From positions 17,613 to 81,612 of the forward strand of contig JADLDR010000040.1 of the NCBI GenBank assembly GCA_020846535.1: DNA of 64,000 nt, in the 5' to 3' direction. Positions 50,682 to 58,794 of the stretch are shown piece by piece. Source of the stretch: Armatimonadota bacterium. Its GTDB lineage: Bacteria; Armatimonadota; JADLDR01. The notes beneath the pieces are model-generated. The model had not been told where the DNA came from, ran no database searches, and saw only the letters and a list, made by a program, of their open reading frames with translations. Position 1 is the first letter of the stretch, and each line of letters begins with the position of its first letter. The translations under genes and the position numbers were made by a program.

Positions 50682-50998
50682 TACTGTGCGATACCGGGCC
50701 TATGGTTGCACTGGCTAATAGCCGTGATCAAGATCATAGAAGATGCGCTGAGGTGCTTAACAGATTATCGAAGCCGTTTGTGGCCACGTGGCCCTGCCTT
50801 ACAGAAGCGATGTATCTGCTCAAACAATTCGCAGGCATGCAAGGGCAAGACAAACTTTGGGAATTGCTCGATTCAGGAGCCATTCTCATACACGAAACCA
50901 ATTTTCAAGAGTTGAATCTCACGGTTCGCTTATTTTCAAGGCAGTTTTTGAAATGGGACCCTTGGATCCCTCGGGAAGGGGGTGGTGAGTCGGTTTGA
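50678..50998 (+). pseudogene. PIN-domain toxin (VapC-like), C-terminally truncated
   Basis: M-I-L-C-D-T-G-P-M-V-A-L-A-N, with the first PIN Asp, and W-P-C-L-T-E-A-M-Y-L-L, with the second acidic residue, are normal. After N-L-T-V-R-L at about residue 83 the sequence changes to F-S-R-Q-F-L-K-W-D-P-W-I-P-R-E-G, which does not match a PIN end (the M-D-L-A-D-A-S block is missing). The new sequence is the start of a repeat-rich stretch. Two of the four acidic catalytic residues are lost, so RNase activity is unlikely. Confidence 0.65.
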
Positions 50999-51111
50999 AG
51001 GCCTTTCCTCGGCCCGTCAAGGCCAGCGGTGCCCTTGGGTCATCACGGGATAGGTCTCGTCTACGAAGACTCGAATCGCTATAGCGTGATGGGAGACGGG
51101 AATGCCACGCT

Positions 51112-51217
51112 ATAACCCAAGGTGACCCCTCGCCGGGGCTGGCCCCGTTTGCTGCTGTAGGGGGCGCGATTCATCGCGCCCAACGGCCTGGCAGGGCGCG
51201 ATGAATCGCGCCCCTAC
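51112..51217. repeat. Extended GGGGCGCGAT palindromic repeat, long copy
   Basis: TAACCCAAGGTGACCCCTCG at about 51112 and a GGGGCTGGCCCCGTTT block lead into a 61-base palindrome (51157-51217, GTAGGGGGCGCGATTCATCG and its inverse). The same flank and palindrome occur inverted at 63855-63940, so the repeat unit is larger than the palindrome. Between 50999 and 51111 there is a weak hairpin (CGCTATAGCGTG/CACGCTATA) and no gene. Confidence 0.7.
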
Positions 51218-51259
51218 CCCTTATCGGTCGCAATTCGGGTGGGGGCAACTTAGGCTAAG

Positions 51260-52815
51260 CTAGACTTTATCCAAATCAGAAGTCAAGGGTGTCCGTCCTG
51301 GAGGCAGAAGAATCTCTTCTCCTACCATCATGTGAAGGAGTGACCCACAAAACCGGCTTTCATCTGCGGTCCAAGCCCTCTCAGGCGGCATAACACAGCA
51401 GTTCTAAGCACCGGTCCCAGAAAAGGGCTTGCTGTTTTGGGATGTCCGGGGCTGGAGAGGAGGTCTCTAAACGGAAACGCCACCATTGGCGACGGACCCA
51501 GGCCAGAGCATCGGCGAAGGTAGCGTGTTCTTTGACATACCAGGCGGCTTGGCGGATCGGGGCCGATTGGTCCAGGCGACTCCGATGGGCCAGCACGGTG
51601 ACCAGGGAAAAGAGGCCCATCAGGGCCGGGGTGGTCCTCAGGATGGCTTGAGGATTCCACTGCCGCTGGGTCTCCACGCCCAGATGGGTGCGGACCTGCT
51701 GAAAGGTGACTTCCACCTGCCAGCGCTGCACAAACCAGCACAGGATCTGCAACGGCTCGATAGCCAGATCTGTACACGCAAGAGCCTGGGGCGCGAATTT
51801 GCCGTGCGGATCCCGGATGAGGACCCACCGGAGCGGCACGACGGGTTCGCTCTTATGATACCACACGGCGGTCCCGGAAGCGATCTCGAGGGTGCGCGCC
51901 CCTTGCCGATACCAGTGCGGGATGGTCACCCTCTCCCAGGGGGTCGCCGGATCGGTGAGGCGCTGGAGCAACGTGGGAAGCCGTTTCCCTTTACGGCGGG
52001 GGCGGCCCATCTGATGGGGCGTGTGCGGCGGGGCGGGGCGGGCTCATACAAGGCGGCATCCAACCGGAGCCGAGTGATCATCGTGATCGGGTGGGCCAGC
52101 CTGGCACAGGCATCGGGCAGAGCCAAGACCGTATAACTGCTGTCGGCCACCACGACCAAGGCCCGATCAGGCAGCCAGCGTCGCACTTGCAGCAGCATCT
52201 GACGCGCCCAGTCGGCCAGCGTCTTGTGGCGGAGTCCCCGCTCCTGATGATAGCGCTCCGAGGGTGCCAAGACCATGAAAAAGGGCAAGGCCCAGACCCC
52301 AGCCGCCCAGGGGATGGGCACTAACAGCATCAGACACAGCCAGCGCAGGCCACTGGCTTTGACAAAGAAGCTCTGACTGGAGCGCACCGGATCCCGGTAG
52401 ATCCCTTTGGCCGCAATCTTGGCCCCGCGGTGCCGTTCGAGGGTGTCGTCCAGACCCAACACGATGGGACCTCGGGGTACGAACGTCTCAATCAACAGGT
52501 GCAGCAGAATGCGGGCCGCCTCACGACTGGACCACTTCGCCCGATTGAGTACCCGATGATAGGTCTGAAAGTGCCTCTCCTGGGCCAAGCCCATCACCCG
52601 CAGGGCGGCGGCGACCGTGCGATCCCCGGAGGCCAGGAGCGTGTCCACCAGGAGTACCTGCACATGACGGAAGACCGGTTGGCTAAACAAAGGGGCAAAG
52701 GCCGCCATCGCGAATCCCATCTCAGGGGGTAAGGAAAGCATCTTGCACCTCGTAAATGGAAGATGCTTTATCTTACCCCATCTGTCCCGGATCGTCCAAA
52801 ATGGATAAAGTCTAG
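51260..52815 (-). mobile_element. IS701-type insertion sequence with CTAG target duplication
   Basis: ACTTTATCCA at 51264-51273 and its inverse TGGATAAAGT at 52802-52811 are terminal repeats. Both are bounded by CTAG (51260-51263 and 52812-52815), a four-base target duplication of the YTAR type known for IS701. The element of about 1.55 kb holds one transposase gene, which is frameshifted. Its right end abuts the IS5-type element. Confidence 0.85.
51381..52741 (-). pseudogene. IS701-type transposase, frameshifted
   Basis: From ATG 52741 the frame reads M-L-S-L-P-P-E-M-G-F, then V-L-G-L-D-D-T-L-E-R-H-R-G (first catalytic Asp) and A-L-V-V-V-A-D-S-S-Y-T-V (second Asp). It diverges near 52010-52025, in a run of CCCCGCC units. 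The other frame continues M-G-R-P-R-R-K-G-K-R-L-P, then W-F-V-Q-R-W-Q-V-E-V-T-F-Q-Q-V, with the third catalytic residue (Glu), and ends at 51381. Length and order are otherwise complete, so a one-base indel, real or a sequencing error, is the only lesion seen. Confidence 0.8.
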
Positions 52816-52817
52816 AA

Positions 52818-53723
52818 GAGCCTATCCCAAAAGGGAAAATCAACCGATAATCCTCCTGAGACATCTTGCGCCTCAGGAGGAAACACCCTGAGTGAGAACC
52901 CCGTCCGTCGGGATGGGCGGATGCCCGATGCACTCTGGGAGCAGATCGAACCGTTGTTACCGCCCGGCAAGCCCCATCCGTTGGGGTGTCACCGGTGCCG
53001 ACTGGACCACCGCAAGGCCATGGATGCCCTCTTCTTTGTGTTACGCACCGGCATGCCCTGGAACGCCCTGAAGGAGACGGGGATCTGCTCCAGCAGCAGT
53101 GCCCATCGGCGCTTTCAAGAATGGACCCAGGCCGGGGTCTTTGCCACCCTCTGGAAGCAGGGCCTGGAGACCTATGAGGCGCTGGTGGGCTTGGACTGGG
53201 CCTGGCAAGCGATGGATGGAGCGATGCCCCAAGCGCCGTTGGGTGGGGAACAACACCGGCCAGAACCCGACGGGTCGGGGCAAGACGGGCACGAAACGGA
53301 GTCTGCACACCGAAGGGGCCGGCATCCCGGTCGGGCTGGCGGTCGAAGGGGCCAACCGCAACGACTTCAAGAGGGTGCGCGAGACGCTGGAGAGCATCCC
53401 GGTGGAGCGCCCGACTCCGAGTGAGGCCGATCCCCAAGGGATGAGTATGGACAAAGGGTATGACTACCGCGAAGTGTATGACCGGGTCGGTGAGTTCGGG
53501 TATACGGCCCACATCCGAGCGCGGGGTGAAGAGGCCCAAGCGATCCAGCACGAAGCGGGTTACAAGGCGAGACGGTGGGGGGTGGAGCGGACACATAGTG
53601 GGATGAACCGCTTTCGGCGGATCTTGATCCGCTGGGAGAAGAAAGCGGACCATTATTTGGCGTTGTTGCATTGGGTTTGTGCCGACATGACTTACAGAAA
53701 AGCGGGCCTTTTGGGATAGGCTC
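52818..53723 (+). mobile_element. IS5-type insertion sequence
   Basis: GAGCCTATCCCAAAAGG at 52818-52834 and CCTTTTGGGATAGGCTC at 53707-53723 are perfect 17-bp terminal inverted repeats. The 906-bp length and two-frame transposase fit the small IS5 subgroups (IS427/ISL2/IS1031 type). The flanks (GAA left, TTA right) do not match, so one side has been changed since insertion. A 78-bp MITE with the same ends is at 62277-62360. Confidence 0.88.
52888..53719 (+). CDS. IS5-family transposase, two overlapping frames
   Basis: The first frame begins at about 52888 (a CTG after AGGAGG) or ATG 52921. It reads M-P-D-A-L-W-E-Q-I-E-P-L-L-P, then L-R-T-G-M-P-W-N-A-L, and has the first catalytic Asp in Q-A-M-D-G-A-M. 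The second frame holds T-G-Q-N-P-T-G-R-G-K-T-G-T-K, then M-S-M-D-K-G-Y-D-Y (second Asp) and W-G-V-E-R-T-H-S-G-M-N-R-F-R-R (Glu). The switch lies near 53230-53260 and needs +1 (or -2). IS5 subgroups of this size often use a programmed shift, commonly quoted as -1, so this one may be a variant or a disabling indel. Confidence 0.75.
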
Positions 53724-54549
53724 TTACGTATTCGTATTTTTTCAAAACACCGGTGCCAATGTACATGGGCCAGTCTGGTGTTGGATAGCTGTGGATACCG
53801 TCTTGGGTAAAGTTGTAGAGTATCTTGCTAGCTATTTTCCCATTCTTATTTCGACGGCACCGGGACTAACCGGAGAGCAGGCGATGACATCTGCGATGAA
53901 TGCTCTTCTGGATGTTCCTGGAGAACCGGGCACGGTGGAAGAGCTTTTTGTGGCCCAGCCGGATGCTCTAGGGTTAGAACGTCTCGTTTACCGATTGACC
54001 TTCACCGGAGTGGGAGTGGCGGATCACACGGACTCAAACACCTATGTCGCTATGGTGGATGCTTTCGATGGTTCTGTTTACTATTGGGATATACGAATGG
54101 GTTTGCCCACCAAAAGCAATGGTGCTTCGATTGCCGGGGCACATACTGTTCGTCCGATAAAAAAGTTTCTTCCTACCTCCAAATCACCGGTAGTAATATG
54201 GAATGGCCGCAAAGTATCACTGGGGTACCCTCCGATCTTAGCTGACGACCTCCCTTATATCTATATAGGCTATCTGTGCTATGGCGCGCCTGGTAGCAAA
54301 TTGGTATATCGCAACCGTAAGCAGGTCGTTATTGCAGGAGGCGGTCGTTATCTGGTATTCAGTCTCAACTCACGGTGGTATCAGATTAATAACCGGAAGC
54401 AGCGGATGCCTGCCAAGCCGGTCATCGTCAAAGGGCGCTGTTATGTCCCGTTGGAGGTGGCCCAAAAGGTCTTGCCGTTCCGGATTCGCTATGAGGCGAA
54501 GGGCAGGCAGGTATGTTTCGACTCTCTGCCACAGGCGGGCAAACTCTGA
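53724..54549 (+). CDS. Secreted PepSY-like and stalk-domain protein, 5' end cut by IS5
   Basis: The frame runs from the IS5 end to the stop at 54549, about 275 residues, and its own start is missing. Residues about 30-100 read L-T-G-E-Q-A-M-T-S-A-M-N-A-L-L, then L-V-Y-R-L-T-F-T-G and T-Y-V-A-M-V-D-A-F-D-G-S-V-Y-Y-W-D, like a PepSY/YPEB module. The C-terminal 120 residues resemble the copper amine oxidase N-terminal 'stalk' fold: S-P-V-V-I-W-N-G-R-K-V, then K-G-R-C-Y-V-P-L-E-V-A-Q-K-V-L. Both suggest an extracellular protein. It is followed by an intrinsic terminator. The upstream half is not found nearby. Confidence 0.65.
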
Positions 54550-54580
54550 ACGGTTCCTTCATGACGGAACCCGAATGTCC

Positions 54581-54618
54581 ACCCCTTCTTCAGCAACAGA
54601 AGCAGGGATATTTTTTTG
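54581..54618 (+). terminator. Degraded intrinsic terminator (duplicate of 58734)
   Basis: CCCCTTCTTC and AGAAGCAGGG pair imperfectly and are followed by ATATTTTTTTG. The sequence corresponds base for base, with changes, to the better terminator at 58734-58768. Confidence 0.7.
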
Positions 54619-54643
54619 TCTGACTGCCAGGCCAAGCAATGCC

Positions 54644-54928
54644 TCAGCCCCTCTCCTCCAGAAACACCCTTTCATACACGGCCCGCACCTGGCGGGCATG
54701 GTGGCGGTGGCGTTCGCGGAGGTGGTCGGCGGAGGCGAAGCCCAGGGCGCGGGCCAGGCGGAGCGATTCGGCGGGGGCGGAGGGCAGGCTATCTTGGGCC
54801 AGCCCGGAGCGGAGGAAGAGCCTGTTGCGCGCCCGGCTGAGGAAGCGGTAGGCGTCCTGAAGGGCGCGGGCTTCCTTTTGGGCGATCTGGGAGGCGGCGG
54901 CCATGGCGGGCAGGGCCTCGAAGGTGTT
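54644..54928 (-). pseudogene. Duplicate of the glnE 3' end
   Basis: The last 93 or so codons of glnE (from N-T-F-E-A-L-P-A-M-A-A-A-S to V-F-L-E-E-R) are repeated here with about ten amino-acid changes (for example Q-I-A-Q-K for L-I-A-Q-R). The open frame continues upstream into unrelated sequence. The 5' nine tenths of the gene, including both catalytic domains, are absent, so no function is expected. Confidence 0.88.
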
Positions 54929-54934
54929 CAGGCT

Positions 54935-55255
54935 ATCCCCAGCGCTATGCCCACGCGCCCTACATTGGCCCGGGTCCGGTGGAGAAGGCCCTGATCTGTT
55001 GGTGGCGCGACGGCTCAAGAACCAGGGGATGCACTGGCCGGAACAGAGGGTGATGCGGGGTGTGCGGGGCGGACCTGGCGCTTCAACCAGGAGTGGGATG
55101 CCTACTGGACGGGCCTTCACCCGCTTGGGGATCAGATCCAACAGGTATCGGCCAGGTGCGAGCGAGCGTGGATGCCTTGGGCAATCGCACGAGCTCTCTC
55201 TATGATGCAATAGGGCGTCACATCGGTATTCAGGATGCACGCGGCCACTGGCGAA
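54935..55255 (+). pseudogene. Mosaic of transposase and RHS-repeat fragments
   Basis: In shifting frames the text gives Y-A-H-A-P-Y-I-G-P-G-P-V-E-K-A-L, then L-L-V-A-R-R-L-K-N-Q-G-M-H-W (an ISKra4/UPF0236-like transposase C-terminus) and F-N-Q-E-W-D-A-Y-W. It is followed by V-D-A-L-G-N-R-T-S-S-L-Y-D-A-I-G-R-H, an RHS/YD repeat. The pieces are short and out of frame with each other. The transposase family is a guess; the YD repeat is clear. Confidence 0.5.
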
Positions 55256-55309
55256 CGATCCGCTTGATCCCATCGGTTTTGCAGGCTAAAAATATTTTCA
55301 CATCACCCC

Positions 55310-55337
55310 TTGACATTTTTTTCTATTGTGATAGAAT
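55310..55337 (+). promoter_or_regulatory. Strong promoter of the AT-rich secreted-protein block
   Basis: A perfect TTGACA (55310-55315) and TAGAAT (55332-55337) are 16 bases apart. It lies 150 bases before the first gene of the block. The space 55338-55490 is AT-rich and holds no gene. Confidence 0.65.
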
Positions 55338-55490
55338 CTTCAAAAGCACAAATCAGTTGGTTTCGGTTTGGAGCCGTGAGGATGATCTGCCCTGCTCATT
55401 CTAACCTCTGGGAAAAAACCTAGAATCAATTCCAAGGAAAATTATTCAAGCAATAAAATAATAATATATACTGTATAGGAGAAAAGTAAG

Positions 55491-55997
55491 ATGAAACAAG
55501 ATTTTATATATATAGTACTTATATTTACTCTGATAAGTAACCGTTGGGATCACTCGCCCGACTGTTGGCAAAGCTCTCAAGTGCAGATTATTCTGTATAA
55601 GCAAGGCCGGGAAATACCTTTAAAGTCTGATACTAACACTTTCACGAGCCTGCTAGCGACTGTAGAAGATGCTGTAGCTCACTCTTCAGGAATTCTGTCA
55701 TCTGCTTGGCCCGGGCTATTGGACCGTATGACCCAAAGGCAAACGGTACTCATGGTCACCTATCCCACTTGCCCCAAACAATTATCGTTAGCTCGTCGGA
55801 TACCCCAAAGCATACGATTTGATCGGATATGGATTCCGATCCCCTCTAGCCTTGACCCCTCAGAGCGATCACTGGTTATGTTCAGGGGATGCGGGACGCA
55901 GCATAGACTGCCGGCTATGAGGAGTCGAGGGCCATATCAAGCGAAAATTCGCATATTGCTTAAAGAAATGGGCTATGAAGTGCCTTTAAGCCCATAA
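55491..55997 (+). CDS. Hypothetical protein of the AT-rich block (168 aa)
   Basis: I do not recognise a family. The N-terminus is hydrophobic (I-Y-I-V-L-I-F-T-L-I), a possible short signal segment followed by N-R-W-D-H-S-P-D-C-W. The body is strand-rich, with V-Q-I-I-L-Y-K-Q-G-R-E-I-P-L and T-V-L-M-V-T-Y-P-T-C-P-K-Q, and ends K-I-R-I-L-L-K-E-M-G-Y-E-V-P. The start follows GGAGAAAAG. Codon use is AT-rich, like the two genes that follow and unlike the rest of the window. Its place at the head of the block suggests it works with the peptidase-like gene. Confidence 0.6.
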   Translation: MKQDFIYIVLIFTLISNRWDHSPDCWQSSQVQIILYKQGREIPLKSDTNTFTSLLATVEDAVAHSSGILSSAWPGLLDRMTQRQTVLMVTYPTCPKQLSLARRIPQSIRFDRIWIPIPSSLDPSERSLVMFRGCGTQHRLPAMRSRGPYQAKIRILLKEMGYEVPLSP

Positions 55998-56089
55998 TGA
56001 CTGTCTGACTCATAATTAAAAAGAAGTGATAATTATATTTATGAAACACGATATAACTTTACTTGAGTTATAAAAGGAGAAGAAATAAG

Positions 56090-57133
56090 ATGTATAGTAT
56101 AAGATGGCTTTTTCTACTCGTAAGTTCAATCCTGGGTACGATTGTGGTAAGCAGCTATCAGCCGGTTGGGGCAACCTGTACAGCAGGATTGATCGGTATG
56201 CCTCCTATGGGACCCAAAACATTTTCAGGTACTGCTTGCAGTATTTCTGCTTGGGTCATTACTGATATAGGTTACATTACAGAAGGGGCTATTTATATTG
56301 GAGGCGAGCGAACTAAATGGATATGTCCAGCGAATCAGTCATCACGCTTGGATTTTGGGGTGACTTTCGATTCGACTCACTTCAGCCATAATAGCTCAAT
56401 CTTGATTGAAGTGTGGGGAAAAAATAGTTTAGGCCAAGAGGGAAGAAGTCAACGTATCTTTTTAGATAAAATCTATAATAAGTATTCTGTTTTCTGCTAT
56501 AATGAGATTGAGCATAACGATAATCCTCCTCCGTTCGCATGGCCGACATTTACAGCTATTAAGAGCTATTTGGGGGAAATGCGTCATGGACAGACATATG
56601 CTTCACAGAGTGGCTGGAATAAAGCGAATGTACTGAATAGTGTTAAGCTAGATACGGCTATTCATATTGCAACGCATGGAATAAATGATCAGGGTGTTTA
56701 TATAATAATATCTGATATTTATAATGGAAATAATAATGAAGAACTAATATGGTCTGTTGACGTTGCAATAGCTAGACAATATCGAACAGCAATTGTACCG
56801 GTTAACTTGGTATACATTAATGCTTGTGAAACTTGGGATATAAATGCCCAGTTATGGGCGGACACATATGGTATATCAAGTAGTTCTCTGAACCGGGCAT
56901 ATGTAGGTTGGTATCATAGTCCCGAAATAGTTGCAGCCCAAAAAGCAGCCATTCAGTTCTGGGCACTCATTCGCTTGGGTAATATCGTATCTTATGCAAC
57001 GACTTCAGCTCAGGCTATGTATAATTATAATTATCCAGATCATGGAGATGAAGGTCTTGCCAGAACAGGTGACAGCGATACCAAATTACATGGGGTATAT
57101 CACGGAGAAAGCTGGGAACAATGGTGGCGATAA
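56090..57133 (+). CDS. Secreted clan CD (caspase/CHAT-like) peptidase, predicted
   Basis: A 347-residue protein with a signal peptide (W-L-F-L-L-V-S-S-I-L-G-T-I-V-V). The N-terminal third is a beta domain (Q-S-S-R-L-D-F-G-V-T-F). The second half carries T-A-I-H-I-A-T-H-G, with His196, and L-V-Y-I-N-A-C-E-T-W, with Cys246. This is the HG...AC dyad of clan CD peptidases (caspase, gingipain, CHAT), at the normal spacing of about 50 residues. I infer a secreted cysteine peptidase or a catalytically related sensor. ATG 56090 follows AAAGGAGAAG. Composition is AT-rich. The gene for a PepSY-like protein follows after 62 bases. Confidence 0.65.
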   Translation: MYSIRWLFLLVSSILGTIVVSSYQPVGATCTAGLIGMPPMGPKTFSGTACSISAWVITDIGYITEGAIYIGGERTKWICPANQSSRLDFGVTFDSTHFSHNSSILIEVWGKNSLGQEGRSQRIFLDKIYNKYSVFCYNEIEHNDNPPPFAWPTFTAIKSYLGEMRHGQTYASQSGWNKANVLNSVKLDTAIHIATHGINDQGVYIIISDIYNGNNNEELIWSVDVAIARQYRTAIVPVNLVYINACETWDINAQLWADTYGISSSSLNRAYVGWYHSPEIVAAQKAAIQFWALIRLGNIVSYATTSAQAMYNYNYPDHGDEGLARTGDSDTKLHGVYHGESWEQWWR

Positions 57134-57195
57134 ACACAAATTGGTACAGATGCATTTTAAACGTACCAGTAATCATATTATAACGGAGGATCAGA

Positions 57196-58515
57196 ATGAA
57201 ATATATTTTGTTCGTAAATCTTTTTTGGTGGGCCATTTCTGTGGCAACTGCTAACATTACCCAGCAAGATGCCAAGCAGAACGCCAAAGGCTTTTTGAGC
57301 GTTATAGGAATACAAGAGCAAGAATCCGATCTAAAGCTAGGTGTGACTCTGCAAGACCGAACTCCAGAAGGGTGCATCGTATGGGCTTTTACCTTCTCCA
57401 AAGGCAGAATTAATGTAGATACTGAGTCTGGAAAAGTCATTGAATTTGATAATATCCGTCTGTATGAGACTAACAAACAGCGACTAGCCAACGGAGAAAC
57501 CCCAGTTATCAAAACCACTGAGGAGGCTATCCGACGAGCACAGATGATTGCTCAAAAGCTGAACATGCTAACCAGCAACACAGTAATTGACCAAGCCCAT
57601 ATTATAACCTTTTCTGGTACTCATGGTAACGCTCGCGTTGTCTATGTTGATTCTCCGTCTGAAATACTCGACGAAGGCCATTGGGATATTATATTTCGAC
57701 GAGTCCATAACAGCTATCTAACCCCAGATTACATAGCCATAGGGATCGATTTATATGAAGGGGATATCATAAATTTACGCTATAGCTGGCGAACTCCGCT
57801 ATGCGATACAACAGTAAGCCTGAGCGAAGAACAAGCTGCCCGTCTGGCTTTAGAAGGGCTTGCCTCGCGAGGGATATCGGCTATAGCTATAAAACAAGAG
57901 AATAGTTCACATTATCCATTGTTACGGATAGTATTCCCAAATTATGGTTGGACAGAGTATAGTATTAAGGAGAATCAAGTTCCTTTTACTCGTCTGTCTT
58001 GGATAGTCAGGGTCGCTGATCCCTTAACATCGAAACGTATAGGGCACGTCTGGATTGACGCTGCCACTGGCGAATGGCTAGGGGGTGATCAAGTAATGGG
58101 CAAACGTAATCTAATCAAATCATTGACCCCTCAAGCCAACGCCAAAGCTTATCTAATTTCTCAATTTGTGGCTTCAAAGAAAGTTGATCTGCATCTCATC
58201 TCAATTGGTCGTGTAACCCTTCGACGAACAGATAGGACTAGGTGGTTGGCACTGGGATCGTTATTATCAACTCTTGTCATACAAGATAAAGACTCTGTAA
58301 GAGCAGGTAAAGAATGTCTGACCTTTATCCAGCAAGCATGTTCCCATCATCTAATGATGGGAACTAATGGATTAAGCTTGGAAGGGCCGGATGTACCAGG
58401 AGGGAGGCTGAACTTTGCAGCAGACGAAGCCTTCCTGCAAAAGCTAGCAGGGATTGCATCGCCATTGGCAAGCATCCAAAAAGAAATAAGCATTGAAAAT
58501 AATAATAAACACTAA
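57196..58515 (+). CDS. Secreted PepSY/YPEB-like protein
   Basis: A 439-residue protein with a signal peptide (F-V-N-L-F-W-W-A-I-S-V-A-T-A). It contains repeated PepSY-like patterns: I-T-Q-Q-D-A-K-Q-N-A-K-G-F-L, then G-R-I-N-V-D-T-E-S-G-K-V-I-E-F and, further on, L-S-E-E-Q-A-A-R-L-A-L-E-G-L and H-V-W-I-D-A-A-T-G-E-W-L-G-G. Such modules occur in peptidase propeptides and are thought to inhibit or guide peptidases. That makes it a candidate partner of the peptidase-like protein upstream; this pairing is inference. The last 100 residues are unique. The start follows ACGGAGG. Two terminators follow. Confidence 0.7.
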   Translation: MKYILFVNLFWWAISVATANITQQDAKQNAKGFLSVIGIQEQESDLKLGVTLQDRTPEGCIVWAFTFSKGRINVDTESGKVIEFDNIRLYETNKQRLANGETPVIKTTEEAIRRAQMIAQKLNMLTSNTVIDQAHIITFSGTHGNARVVYVDSPSEILDEGHWDIIFRRVHNSYLTPDYIAIGIDLYEGDIINLRYSWRTPLCDTTVSLSEEQAARLALEGLASRGISAIAIKQENSSHYPLLRIVFPNYGWTEYSIKENQVPFTRLSWIVRVADPLTSKRIGHVWIDAATGEWLGGDQVMGKRNLIKSLTPQANAKAYLISQFVASKKVDLHLISIGRVTLRRTDRTRWLALGSLLSTLVIQDKDSVRAGKECLTFIQQACSHHLMMGTNGLSLEGPDVPGGRLNFAADEAFLQKLAGIASPLASIQKEISIENNNKH

Positions 58516-58640
58516 AACGTATGAATTTGCTTCTGATATCACTATATCCTACCGTATGTTGTTTGAATTAGCGAAACAAAAACAGGCAGAGCCGCTGGTC
58601 CATCAAGGCTAAATACGGATAGCTATACCAAAGTAGACGG

Positions 58641-58677
58641 CAGGCCAGGGGTACTCCAAGAGTCGCCTGGCCTGTTT
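58641..58677 (+). terminator. Intrinsic terminator of the AT-rich block
   Basis: CAGGCCAGG (58641-58649) and CCTGGCCTG (58666-58674) form a nine-base perfect stem and are followed by TTTC. Confidence 0.6.
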
Positions 58678-58733
58678 CATAGAGCGAAAGAGTGGAGTTC
58701 AACTTCATCTCATCATGATATACGGAATGTCCA

Positions 58734-58768
58734 CCCCTGCTTCTGTTGCCGAAGCAGGGGTATTTTTT
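58734..58768 (+). terminator. Strong intrinsic terminator next to glnE
   Basis: CCCCTGCTTC and GAAGCAGGGG form a perfect ten-base stem with a seven-base loop, followed by TATTTTTT. It ends plus-strand transcription before the convergent glnE gene. Confidence 0.85.
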
Positions 58769-58794
58769 ACCTGACTGCCAGGCCCATCCCAGCC

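Noticed and set aside
54644..55273. 209-codon minus-strand frame as a full gene
   Set aside because: Its C-terminal half is the glnE copy and the N-terminal half is antisense to transposase and RHS fragments; it is a chance fusion.
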